In this document: positions 1 to 6,593 of the stretch, one piece after another
Layout of the letters: every line of letters begins with the position of its first letter
Numbering within the stretch: the stretch's first letter is position 1
Source: Nitrososphaerota archaeon
GTDB lineage: Archaea; Thermoproteota; Nitrososphaeria; Nitrososphaerales; Gagatemarchaeaceae
DNA length: 34,840 nucleotides
Assembly (NCBI GenBank): GCA_027886905.1
Contig: JAPCJO010000015.1
Location: forward strand, 1-34,840
Reading direction: 5' to 3'
Position numbers and translations under genes: made by a program
The notes under the pieces: model-generated
The model's database searches: none
Told to the model about the DNA's origin: nothing
The model's input: the letters and a program-made list of their open reading frames with translations, nothing else

Positions 1-795
1 GGGAAGAGGAGGATGAAGAGGACGGCGAGCACAAAGTCGAGGACCACGTTCTGCCTCTCGTCCCCGGAGATCTCCTTGTTCGCCAGGGCGACGAGGAACC
101 CGCCTCCCGCGATGATTATCGCGATGATGAAGATGAAGTCGTAGAACCCCTGCAGGGGCAGGCCGCACGGCGCCGTGGTCGGGGCGCAGTAGATTGTCGT
201 GCCGAGCGTCGTCTCGTTGAAGAGGGGCATCTCCATTATCAGCTGGAACATCTGGTTGCTCCCGCCCGTGACGGAGACAGTGACGCTGGAGTTCGCGAGA
301 AGGCACGAGGTGCTGGTGCACCCAGGCTGGCTCGAGGCCGCGACCCAGTAGGTGTACCCGTCGATGACCGGCTCGCAAAAGTCCGAGTTTACCTGCGGGT
401 TGTTGACCCCTGACTGGCTCTGGCTCGGGAAGTTCATGGGGTTGGGGCTGAAATCGCCCTGGGTCAGGGTCAGCGTCTCGGTCTCTGGCTTGTCGGTCGC
501 CTTGTCGTGCCCGTAGATGGTGATCGAGCCCGTGAGGTAGATGTTGCCGGAGTAGGTCCCCGAGACCGAAACTCCGCCGCTTGCCTGGTAGTTGCCGGTG
601 GACTGGAAGAGCGGGAGTCCGCACCCGAAGGGACTATTCGCATTGACGTTCACGTTGGGCGAGAGGTTGAGAGAACCCGAGCTCGCAAGGGCTGCAGGAA
701 TCGCGAACGAGGCGAGAAGGATGATGAAGAACGCAAACCGCGAACTCTTCCGATAGTAGGTCGCGACCTGCCTGATCGCATTCCGGACTGCCATC
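1..795 (-). CDS. Exported/membrane protein, truncated by window edge
   Basis: The frame is open for 265 codons from an ATG at 795 to the left window edge, so the C-terminus is missing. An N-terminal hydrophobic segment (about residues 21-38, ending in an AIPAALA-type stretch) suggests a signal peptide or anchor. It is followed by about 170 residues rich in Ser, Thr, Asn and Gly with several Cys, typical of an exported beta-rich domain. Two hydrophobic helices follow, from about residue 218 and near residue 255, separated by a charged loop. A TATA-like box at 816-823 places transcription start at the ATG, so the gene is probably leaderless. I do not recognise the family. The order signal, exported domain, membrane helices could fit a cell-surface or secretion/pilus component, which is inference only. 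Confidence 0.7.
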
Positions 796-815
796 TAACG
801 AGGAGCGGTCTTTGT

Positions 816-823
816 AATAAAAG
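816..823 (-). promoter_or_regulatory. TATA-like box for the gene starting at 795
   Basis: On the minus strand this reads CTTTTATT, centred about 26 nt before the ATG at 795. That is the spacing expected for a leaderless archaeal transcript. Confidence 0.45.
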
Positions 824-862
824 ATAGGGAGGGGAGCATCGCTCTCCCCACGGGGTTGTCGG

Positions 863-1204
863 TCAGTCCTCCCTCATCACGAGTAGGCTGCCGACCAGCC
901 TAATCGCCTCGATTACCACGACGATTGAGACGATGAAGAGGAGCGCCGTGTTGAGCACGGTGAGCAGCACCGTCGGGAGGGTCGGGCCGGCCGGAAGCCA
1001 GAGGGAGCTTACCCCGTTCGCCGTGCAGGCCGCGGCCGCGCACGCGGCTATCCCGTAGCCCACCACCGGAAGGGATGTCGCTCCTGTCGCGTTGGCGAGG
1101 ATGTAGACGAAGAACTGGACGATCAGGGGTACGGAGAGTGCGACCAGAAGGATGATGATCCGTTCGCGGGTCTGACCGAGGGTTGCTGCGCTTCGAGAGC
1201 TCAT
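863..1204 (-). CDS. Small integral membrane protein with two hydrophobic segments
   Basis: 113 residues. The N-terminus is short and polar and is followed by a long hydrophobic helix (about residues 15-38). A Gly/Ala/Cys-rich middle comes next, then a second long hydrophobic stretch (about 73-108), and the protein ends in charged residues. A TATA-like box at 1225-1232 sits 25-28 nt before the ATG, so the gene has its own leaderless promoter although it lies just upstream of the 1-795 gene on the same strand. I see no enzyme motif. Small two-helix proteins beside larger exported proteins occur in conjugation and DNA-import (VirB2/Ced-like) and pilus loci, but I cannot assign this one. The function is unknown. 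Confidence 0.65.
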   Translation of the reverse strand: MSSRSAATLGQTRERIIILLVALSVPLIVQFFVYILANATGATSLPVVGYGIAACAAAACTANGVSSLWLPAGPTLPTVLLTVLNTALLFIVSIVVVIEAIRLVGSLLVMRED

Positions 1205-1224
1205 GCGATGCCAGATGGTTCTAG

Positions 1225-1232
1225 CTTAAAAG
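1225..1232 (-). promoter_or_regulatory. TATA-like box for the gene starting at 1204
   Basis: On the minus strand this reads CTTTTAAG, about 25 nt upstream of the ATG at 1204. It implies an essentially leaderless transcript. The rest of the intergenic DNA up to 1430 is AT-richer than the neighbourhood and shows no further gene. Confidence 0.4.
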
Positions 1233-1430
1233 GCGAAACTGCAGCGAATCTGGGAGCAGATGCAAAGAAATGGTTTGCCTCTGGAAACTCATGGCTTGGA
1301 CTGCCACGGAGGGGAGTTGACCTCTTGAGCTCAAATGCCCGGCCGGGATTTATGCCCAAATAGGTTCTTCATCGGACAATGATAGAATAACGCTGATGGA
1401 AAGACGCTCGATATTTCAAATCCATCGCGA

Positions 1431-1440
1431 TTATCTTATA
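1431..1440 (+). promoter_or_regulatory. TATA-like box for the pilin-like gene
   Basis: TTATCTTATA ends 20 nt before the TTG at 1461 and is centred about 25 nt upstream. Transcription would start at the TTG itself. This supports the TTG over the in-frame ATG at 1476. Confidence 0.45.
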
Positions 1441-1460
1441 GCCTTGGACACCGATTAGTA

Positions 1461-1985
1461 TTGAAAAGACGAGCCATGTCTGCAGCGATTCCGGTGGCCT
1501 TGTTGCTTGCTGGTCTGCTGCTTGGCGCGATTATAGTTGAGAACACATCAATATTCGGCAAGCGTGTAGCAGATACAGCGACGATAACGTCGACCGTGAC
1601 CGAAACGGTGACTGCTAGTAATTCTACATCGACGACGCCTTTCATCACGGCTGGCGGCGGAAAACCAGTGACCGACCAAATTTCAATGGCGGCCTATGAC
1701 TATGGCACAATCGCGAGCGGCCTAAATGTCATAATCGAAGACACGGGTTCCACCACAATCTCGATAAGCAGCATATTCTTCGATGGCGAAGTCGCGACAA
1801 TCAGCGGAACTGGGACGCATTCGGGATGTGCTACAGGAACAGCAATCGCTCCAGGAACTACGTGCCAATTCGTACTCGATGGCGCCGCTACAAGCGCGAC
1901 TTCGGGAACAAGCCATTCAATCAAGGTCTTAACTTCGACGGGCGGGACGTTGGTTGCTTCTGTCATGGCTGGCAGGACGGGCTAG
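1461..1985 (+). CDS. Pilin-like or exported beta-sandwich protein
   Basis: 174 residues from a TTG chosen because the TATA box at 1431-1440 points to it. The short Lys/Arg-rich N-terminus precedes one hydrophobic helix (about residues 8-26). A Thr/Ser/Val-rich stalk-like stretch follows (to about 60), then a beta-rich domain with the pattern seen in archaeal type IV pilin-like and other exported proteins: N-I-x-D-T-G-S-T-T-I, a Cys pair around residues 123-135, and a C-terminal I-K-V-x-T-S-x-G-G-T motif. It would be membrane-anchored with the domain outside the cell. GC content is visibly lower than in the window as a whole, consistent with the accessory character of 1-4634. Whether it is a true pilin (class III signal peptide) is uncertain. 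Confidence 0.65.
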   Translation: MKRRAMSAAIPVALLLAGLLLGAIIVENTSIFGKRVADTATITSTVTETVTASNSTSTTPFITAGGGKPVTDQISMAAYDYGTIASGLNVIIEDTGSTTISISSIFFDGEVATISGTGTHSGCATGTAIAPGTTCQFVLDGAATSATSGTSHSIKVLTSTGGTLVASVMAGRTG

Positions 1986-2249
1986 GTCTTCATTCCATCC
2001 CCGGCCAATTACGCTTCAACGAATCCCCTCTCACTCCATTCCCATCCACTCGAATCAGGTTAGCCTTGATCGACATGGTAATTGGGAGTGCCCGTCCGGG
2101 AGTATTAAAGCCCGGGTGGAAATCCCCGATGAGTTCAATGCCCTTGTTGAAAGAGTTCAGGGATTCGACCCCGACGAATTGCAACTAGGAAACCAAGCGC
2201 CCCGCGGACTTTAGTCTCCTTCAGTCTGGAAAGCTTTTTCTCCGGTCGC
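1986..2249. other. Intergenic stretch without a convincing gene
   Basis: About 260 nt between the pilin-like gene and the GIY-YIG gene. Short frames pass through it. A TATA-like GTATTAAAG at 2102-2110 lies about 25 nt before an ATG at 2129 that opens a 19-codon frame ending at 2188. This could be a leaderless micro-ORF, but nothing else supports it. Confidence 0.3.
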
Positions 2250-2717
2250 TCAAGTGTGAAAAGGCACGCCAGCCTGCGACCAATTCTCCAGAGGCGCACT
2301 TATTTCTTTGAAGGCCTTGAAGGACTTCGCCATGTTTAGTTCGTTCGCGTGAGTATCCAGGCTGTAGATATGACGCAGAAGGCCTTCAAGCTCCTTGACC
2401 ATGTCCTCTGAGATGTTCATGTGGACCTCGAACACGGAGAAGTGGTCCCAGAGACCCTTCTTGTTTCTTGCATGCGTCCTCAAACGGTTTCTTATGCTCG
2501 TTGACGACATCCCGACGTAGACAACGTCGAATCGCCCTTTCTTGCCTCCGCCCCTCCTTTTCTTGAAAAGGACGTAGACTCCTCGTGTCCACCGAGGGAC
2601 GAGATTCCTCTTGGACTCTGGGAGCCATTCGTCACATCTGCTAATCAGGAACAACGAATTCGAGTAAGGGCGCTTTGAACGACCTCTCCTACGTCGCATG
2701 CGGGCATCGACCCTCAT
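2250..2717 (-). CDS. GIY-YIG nuclease-fold protein
   Basis: 155 residues. The middle carries the GIY-YIG signature: R-G-V-Y-V-L-F near residue 45 and V-V-Y-V-G-M-S near residue 65. These are followed by R-x-R-L-R-T-H with the conserved Arg and, about 35 residues later, a Glu-rich helix (V-K-E-L-E-G-L-L) that can supply the metal-binding Glu. The domain is known from homing endonucleases, UvrC and stand-alone archaeal proteins. No second DNA-binding domain is evident, only a basic N-terminus rich in Arg. A downstream ATG at residue 7 is an alternative start. It may act in DNA processing of the accessory block, which is inference. Confidence 0.7.
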   Translation of the reverse strand: MRVDARMRRRRGRSKRPYSNSLFLISRCDEWLPESKRNLVPRWTRGVYVLFKKRRGGGKKGRFDVVYVGMSSTSIRNRLRTHARNKKGLWDHFSVFEVHMNISEDMVKELEGLLRHIYSLDTHANELNMAKSFKAFKEISAPLENWSQAGVPFHT

Positions 2718-2783
2718 AGCTTTGACAATGGCCTAGGGTCAGAGCCCCTTCGGACGGTCAGAGATCTGCGTTTCAACAGCAAG

Positions 2784-3074
2784 ATGCTCAAGAACAGCTG
2801 GCAGTCTGTCCTTGGCTACCTGATGATTGGACATAGGGATTCTTTCGTAGAGAACTGCATGAGAGATTTGACCATTATGTTGGACGGTATACCTGACGAT
2901 CAATTTGTCCAGTGCCGGAGGCTGCTACTCAAAGAGATAGCTCGGATGAAAGACAGAGGTAATGGGCCCTCAAGAAGGAGGGCAAGGCAACAGGTGATAC
3001 ACCGAACACTGGAGGAAGCGGCAAGGACATGGCCGAGAATAGGTTGCATGCTCAGGAGTCGGGCTGTCTTCTAA
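2784..3074 (+). CDS. Hypothetical protein, doubtful
   Basis: A 96-codon frame from an ATG. It is helix-prone, with many Leu, Arg and Met in the N-terminal two thirds and an Arg-rich C-terminus. I recognise no family and see no clear TATA box at the right distance. It fills an otherwise empty 430-nt stretch between the GIY-YIG gene and the next small ORF, in the lower-GC accessory block. It may be a real small DNA- or RNA-binding protein, a decayed gene, or a chance ORF. Confidence 0.3.
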   Translation: MLKNSWQSVLGYLMIGHRDSFVENCMRDLTIMLDGIPDDQFVQCRRLLLKEIARMKDRGNGPSRRRARQQVIHRTLEEAARTWPRIGCMLRSRAVF

Positions 3075-3152
3075 CTACTTTCCCCGCCCGCAACTGCGAG
3101 CATTTTAGGAGGCGACCCCCTTCCCTTAAAGCCGCCCCTGACCTGGTTCTCT

Positions 3153-3335
3153 ATGCAAGCCGGTCCCGCTGTCGGCCAATCCATCAATCTCGCCGAGTTC
3201 AAGAGGTTCGCGCTACAGAAGCTGCCCGACGGCCCCCTCCGGGAGGACATCCTGTCCCAGCCTGACGAGATCTCCGCCGATGAGTACCTCGCGGACTGCA
3301 GGGTATGGTTGAGGCTCGCCCGCTTACATAGGTAG
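3153..3335 (+). CDS. Small hypothetical protein, likely leaderless
   Basis: 60 residues, acidic and helix-prone, with an L-R-E-D-I-L-S-Q-P motif followed by I-S-A-D-E-Y-L. A TATA-like CTTAAA at 3125-3130 is placed about 25 nt before the ATG, which argues that this is a real leaderless gene. Its 3' end overlaps the 3' end of the convergent recombinase gene by 12 nt. The family is unknown. A role as a small regulator of the neighbouring recombinase is possible but purely inferred. Confidence 0.5.
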   Translation: MQAGPAVGQSINLAEFKRFALQKLPDGPLREDILSQPDEISADEYLADCRVWLRLARLHR

Positions 3336-4634
3336 CCTCAGCACCGCCCTCCCGTCCGAGAGGTTGCCGATCCACTCCCAGCCCTCGAGCACCGACCTTT
3401 CCACCTCTCCTGAGGAGACAACCTTCTGCCTCTGTCCGTTGTTCATCATGACAGCAACCAGTTTCTGCCTCATGAGGTCCTGGACCGCCTCGTCGCTCAT
3501 CTCCCCGATGTTCAGCTTTTCCATCTCTTCCTGCCTGTACCCCACGGTCAGGAGCATCTGTCTCCTGATTCTCGTCGAGACGTCGTCGTCCGCGGAGACA
3601 GGGATAACCGTCATGAGGTACTTCTGCGACTTTCTATACGAGTCCCTCATCTTCTCGATGAGGTCAGCGGGCAATTTGCTCCTGTTCAGGGTGTAGCGGT
3701 GCTCGATGTCCCCCTTGTGCCCCATGAAGAAGACCCCGAAGTCGCGGAGGATGTGGTGCTCCGACTCCGCCACGAGGAGCCGGTTGTCGAAGTAGTTCCT
3801 CAGAACGTAGGGCCTCGCCTTGATGCCGGCCTTCCGCATCGGGTACCTAATGAGGTTCGAGATCTTCCTGGTCGAGATGAACGGGTTCTTCCTGTACTTC
3901 GCCATCTGCCAGTGCTGGCACCTCAGGATTACCGGCGAGTCTCCGGTGAGTCTTTCTCCCTCACGCATACGCTGCTCCAGGTACTCCCGCAGATACCCGC
4001 ACCCCTCCTCGCACAGGAACGAGAAGTACTGGTGCTTCGCCTTCGAGAGCGAGCCGCGGACCGAGATCATCGTCGGGACCTTCTGGAATGTCACGGTCTT
4101 TGCAGAGTTGTCGACGACCATCTCGGGGATGTCCCTCACCCTCAGCCCGTCGCTGCCGTCGTAGTTGCCGAGGACCTCTATCCTTCCCCCCATGGTGGCG
4201 ATCAGGATGATGGAGACCTTCTCCCTGAGGATGGCCGCGTTCAGTATCCGGTTCAGGTCGCCTTGGGTTGGGACCTGCTCGTCGACCAGTGTGGGAGTGG
4301 CCTCTGTCCCCCTGATTCGTATCTTCCCCACGAGCTGGATGTGGTTGAACACGAGCCAGGATTTCACCGACTTGATGATGCACTCGACATAGCTTCCCGC
4401 GTGGCCCTCCCTCTCCATCGCCGAGACCGTGTCGAGGAGCAGCTCGAAGAGCTCGTTGGGGCTCTTCTGCAGGAGCTCCTGGTGCGTCAGGTTCTTCTCG
4501 CGGAGGAACCACCCCAGCTTCCTGAGGTAGACTTCGCAGGTGACGAGCGATCCCCTGGAGACGTTGTCGTACCACCTCTTGACCTGAGGGTCATCCAGGA
4601 GGTACCGGTAGCGTCCTTCACCCTTGGAGGGCAT
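3324..4634 (-). CDS. Tyrosine recombinase / archaeal-type integrase
   Basis: 436 residues. An N-terminal SAM-like core-binding domain (about 10-110) precedes a catalytic domain. Visible catalytic positions are Arg151 in M-G-G-R-I-E-V-L-G, Arg279 in R-P-Y-V-L-R-N-Y-F, His306 in M-G-H-K-G-D, and the nucleophile Tyr314 in I-E-H-R-Y-T-L. Box II has Tyr276 where H-x-x-R recombinases carry His. Such substitutions occur among archaeal integrases, for example SSV-type enzymes with Lys. A C-terminal extension of about 100 residues follows the nucleophile. The gene starts 56 nt beyond the 3' end of tRNA-Ala on the same strand, the usual position for a tRNA-targeting integrase. A TATA-like box at 4653-4660 makes it leaderless. 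Either an integrated element's recombinase or a resident host copy is possible. Confidence 0.85.
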   Translation of the reverse strand: MPSKGEGRYRYLLDDPQVKRWYDNVSRGSLVTCEVYLRKLGWFLREKNLTHQELLQKSPNELFELLLDTVSAMEREGHAGSYVECIIKSVKSWLVFNHIQLVGKIRIRGTEATPTLVDEQVPTQGDLNRILNAAILREKVSIILIATMGGRIEVLGNYDGSDGLRVRDIPEMVVDNSAKTVTFQKVPTMISVRGSLSKAKHQYFSFLCEEGCGYLREYLEQRMREGERLTGDSPVILRCQHWQMAKYRKNPFISTRKISNLIRYPMRKAGIKARPYVLRNYFDNRLLVAESEHHILRDFGVFFMGHKGDIEHRYTLNRSKLPADLIEKMRDSYRKSQKYLMTVIPVSADDDVSTRIRRQMLLTVGYRQEEMEKLNIGEMSDEAVQDLMRQKLVAVMMNNGQRQKVVSSGEVERSVLEGWEWIGNLSDGRAVLRLPM

Positions 4635-4652
4635 AAACTACTACCTCGGTTT

Positions 4653-4677
4653 TGAATAAAAGGCGGAGGGTTCCGCC
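4653..4677 (-). promoter_or_regulatory. Integrase promoter and adjoining hairpin behind tRNA-Ala
   Basis: The TATA-like box (CTTTTATT on the minus strand, 4653-4660) lies about 24 nt before the integrase ATG. Directly upstream, GGCGGA (4662-4667) and TCCGCC (4672-4677) form a perfect 6-bp hairpin with a 4-nt loop. It sits between the tRNA-Ala 3' end and the TATA box, so it could end the tRNA transcript or act as an operator for the recombinase. Confidence 0.45.
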
Positions 4678-4689
4678 CCTAAACAGAGG

Positions 4690-4806
4690 TGGACCGGGGG
4701 GGACTCGGACCCCCGACCTGTCCCAATCTGGATTTTGGTTTGCCAAGGGATTGGACGACGCAAGACGCGCTCGCGCCTCTATCCTACCAGACTAGACGAC
4801 CGGCCC
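4690..4806 (-). tRNA. tRNA-Ala(GGC) with two introns
   Basis: A 117-nt gene that folds into a 74-nt tRNA once two introns are removed. The acceptor stem is GGGCCGG/CCGGTCC with the G3:U70 wobble that identifies tRNA-Ala. The T arm is GGGGG-TCCGAGT-CCCCC, A73 is at 4690, and CCA is not encoded. Exons are 4806-4779, 4750-4741 and 4725-4690. Intron 1 (28 nt, 4778-4751) interrupts the anticodon stem after position 27. Its bulge-helix-bulge uses GGAT pairing with GTCC and bulges AGA and AAT, and splicing creates GTCCC, matching GGGAC. Intron 2 (15 nt, 4740-4726) is canonical (37/38), with TTGG pairing with CCAG. The spliced loop is TTGGCAT. A TATA-like box lies at 4831-4840. Confidence 0.85.
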
Positions 4807-4830
4807 GCAAGTGGCGCCTGATTCAGCCGG

Positions 4831-4840
4831 CTTAAAAATA
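4831..4840 (-). promoter_or_regulatory. TATA-like box for tRNA-Ala
   Basis: On the minus strand TATTTTTAAG lies about 27-30 nt before G1 of tRNA-Ala, a strong archaeal TATA element for a stable-RNA gene. Confidence 0.5.
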
Positions 4841-4868
4841 ATCCAAAGGCCGCGAAGAACGCGGCTCT

Positions 4869-5408
4869 CTAGCGCTTTTTGGCCGTTCCGCCCTTCGGGC
4901 GCGTCAGGGCGGCGGTGATGAGCGCCTTGGCGAACTTCGCGTCCTCCCACTTGCCCATCTTCACGAACTTGTCCGGCTCGGACGACTTGTAATGGGTGAA
5001 GAAGTGCTCGATCTGCATGCGGGTGAACTCGGGGATCTGCATTATCGTCTCCACGTGGGCGTAGACCGGGTCGATGTGCGCCGTCGGGACCGCGACGAGC
5101 TTCGCGTCAGGGCCTTTCTCGTCCTCCATGAGCAGCACTCCTATGGGCCTGCAGCGAATCACGGACATGGGGAAGACCGGCTCTTCCGTTATCACGAGCG
5201 CGTCGAGGGGGTCGCCGTCTTCGCTCTTCGTCTGGGGGATGAACCCGTAGTTGAAAGGGTAGTGCGTGGACGTGTAGAGGAACCGGTCCACGAAGACGAA
5301 GCCGGTCTTCTTGTCGATCTCGTACTTGACGTCGCTCCCCCTGGGGATCTCAATCACTACGTTGACCTGATTGGGGACGTCGTCTCCAGCGTCCAACTGA
5401 CTAGGCAA
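4869..5408 (-). CDS. ppa: Inorganic pyrophosphatase (family I)
   Basis: Hydrolyses pyrophosphate to two phosphates in the cytosol, pulling biosynthetic reactions forward. From the TTG at 5408 the protein is 179 residues, the normal archaeal length. The frame stays open to 5564, but a TATA-like element at 5447-5453 would start transcription near 5422, so the longer form is unlikely. The signature D-G-D-P-L-D-A lies at residues 64-70 with the metal-binding Asp residues. An upstream D-K-K-T-G motif and the P-x-N-Y-G-F-I-P segment are also typical. It is divergent from the CsaA-like gene. Identity is secure and only the start is open to question. Confidence 0.93.
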   Translation of the reverse strand: MPSQLDAGDDVPNQVNVVIEIPRGSDVKYEIDKKTGFVFVDRFLYTSTHYPFNYGFIPQTKSEDGDPLDALVITEEPVFPMSVIRCRPIGVLLMEDEKGPDAKLVAVPTAHIDPVYAHVETIMQIPEFTRMQIEHFFTHYKSSEPDKFVKMGKWEDAKFAKALITAALTRPKGGTAKKR

Positions 5409-5446
5409 ACCAGCTACGGCCTCTGTCTCGCCGCTCGCCCGGACGG

Positions 5447-5507
5447 CTTTAAGCCTTAGTCGAAATTCGCCGAAATACCCGGCGCGTGTCGAGCCAAGCC
5501 TTATCTC
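5447..5507. promoter_or_regulatory. Divergent promoter region between ppa and csaA-like gene
   Basis: TTTAA (5448-5452, usable on the minus strand) lies about 40 nt before the ppa TTG. TTATCTC (5501-5507) lies about 27 nt before the GTG at 5530, so the csaA-like transcript should be leaderless. Confidence 0.4.
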
Positions 5508-5529
5508 GGGGAGGGGCGAACACGACCCC

Positions 5530-5889
5530 GTGTCAGAACCCGTGGAGGCCCCCGCCACGCCCAAGGTCCCATTTCAGACGTTCGCGCAGCTCGATTTCAG
5601 GGTGGGGAAGATACTTACCGTGGACGACATACCAACAGCAAGGAAGCCCCTCTACAAGTTCACCATAGACTTCGGGGCGCTGGGCGTCAAGCAGTGCGCG
5701 GGAGGCATCAAGGCGTACTACACGAAGGAGCAGCTGGTGGGCAAGCAGGTGGTGGCGGTGCTCAACCTGGAGCCCAAGCCCATCGCCGGGGTCGTGTCCG
5801 AGTGCATGATGCTCGCCTCCTTCACGGAAACCGACCTCTCCCTTCTCCGACCCGACAAGGAGATGCCGCCCGGGACCAAGGTCGCGTAA
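5530..5889 (+). CDS. CsaA/EMAP-II-like tRNA-binding OB-fold protein
   Basis: 119 residues from a GTG directed by the TATA-like box at 5501-5507. After a short Pro/Ala-rich tail, a single OB-fold tRNA-binding domain fills the protein. It begins F-x-x-L-D-F-R-V-G-K-I and continues through K-Q-C-A-G-G-I and V-A-V-L-N-L-E-P-K-P-I-A-G-V-V-S-E-C-M. These are hallmarks of the domain found in CsaA and at the C-terminus of methionyl-tRNA synthetase. It probably binds tRNA non-specifically or assists a tRNA synthetase as a dimer. A tRNA-Gly gene lies directly downstream on the same strand. Family assignment is strong; whether it is chaperone or synthetase partner is not determinable. Confidence 0.85.
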   Translation: MSEPVEAPATPKVPFQTFAQLDFRVGKILTVDDIPTARKPLYKFTIDFGALGVKQCAGGIKAYYTKEQLVGKQVVAVLNLEPKPIAGVVSECMMLASFTETDLSLLRPDKEMPPGTKVA

Positions 5890-5903
5890 GGCCCGTCGTC
5901 ACC

Positions 5904-5910
5904 CTTTTAT
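5904..5910 (+). promoter_or_regulatory. TATA-like box for tRNA-Gly
   Basis: CTTTTAT is centred about 30 nt before G1 of tRNA-Gly at 5937, immediately after the csaA-like stop codon. Confidence 0.45.
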
Positions 5911-5936
5911 CCGGTCAATTTCTCGACGGGAACTGC

Positions 5937-6050
5937 GCGGTCGTCGTCTAGCCTGGTAGGACACCAAGCCTAAGGAAGGCGTGCAAGCTTGCCAAGCTGG
6001 TAATCCCGATAACGGGACCAGAGGCCAGGGTTCAATTCCCTGCGACCGCA
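5937..6050 (+). tRNA. tRNA-Gly(GCC) with two non-canonical introns
   Basis: A 114-nt gene. The acceptor is GCGGTCG/CGACCGC with A73 at 6050 and no encoded CCA. The D arm is GTCT/GGAC and the T arm CAGGG-TTCAATT-CCCTG. The anticodon loop TTGCCAA (5989-5995) reads GCC. The anticodon stem CCAGC/GCTGG only forms if 5967-5986 (20 nt) is removed between positions 29 and 30. A second insertion of about 20 nt lies in the variable region, roughly 6003-6023. CTGG pairs with CCAG there, flanked by bulges TAA and AGG around the hairpin TCCCG-ATAA-CGGGA. The exact ends of intron 2 are uncertain by one or two bases. No intron sits at the usual 37/38 site. Confidence 0.8.
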
Positions 6051-6106
6051 TTCTTACTCACCCAGGCCGCGCCACGCTTTTCTAGACACGTCCCTCGCTG
6101 CGGCGC

Positions 6107-6451
6107 ATGGCAATCAAGGCGGGAGACTACGTCTACGTGAAGTCAGGTCGACAGGCACGCTGGCGACATGCCAAGGGTGAACCTGAAGGGGTCGACGAGG
6201 TCTTGCTGCACGAGCACGAAAACGGGAGCTACACGCATGTCCTTCGCGTAAGGAAGGGGGTCGAATTCAACGAGCCCGTCAAGCACGAGTTCTACGAGGA
6301 GGCATACTATCTCGAAGGAGAGATGGTCAACACGAAGACCAAGAAGAGAATCGGGGCCGGGGCATACGTATTCCACGAGCCCGGCGAAGAGCACGGACCC
6401 TTCAAGTGCCTGAAGACGTGCTTGATCCTCGAGTTCAGATACTACAGATAG
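6107..6451 (+). CDS. Small cupin-domain protein
   Basis: 114 residues forming a single conserved beta-barrel cupin. The first cupin motif appears as K-H-E-F-Y-E-E-A-Y-Y-L-E-G-E (about residues 64-77) and the second as P-G-E-E-H-G-P-F (about 95-102). They provide His and Glu residues able to bind one metal. Similar stand-alone cupins are dioxygenase-like or anti-sigma-sensor-like proteins, but the substrate cannot be read here. A TATA-like GCTTTTCTA at 6076-6084 sits 25-28 nt before the ATG, so the transcript is leaderless and independent of the tRNA-Gly upstream. Confidence 0.75.
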   Translation: MAIKAGDYVYVKSGRQARWRHAKGEPEGVDEVLLHEHENGSYTHVLRVRKGVEFNEPVKHEFYEEAYYLEGEMVNTKTKKRIGAGAYVFHEPGEEHGPFKCLKTCLILEFRYYR

Positions 6452-6593
6452 TCGTCGAGCAACGGCGGGACGCTAGTCTCGCCTGTGAAAAGCGTTCGAA
6501 CCAAGAAGGACTGTCGTCGGAGGAAATCGCCTTCAACTCACTTAAGACCGAGCCAGTTGATGGAAGTGACGGAGCGCGGGGTAGGTGGATGTC

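Noticed and set aside
3699-4655. Long plus-strand open frame (318 codons) opposite the integrase
   Set aside because: It is antisense to a gene with all recombinase motifs and has the biased composition of a shadow frame in GC-rich DNA.
5937-6050. Reading the interrupted tRNA as a leucine tRNA with anticodon TAA and a long variable arm
   Set aside because: Position 33 would be C and no stem forms; the glycine reading with loop TTGCCAA and two introns pairs fully.
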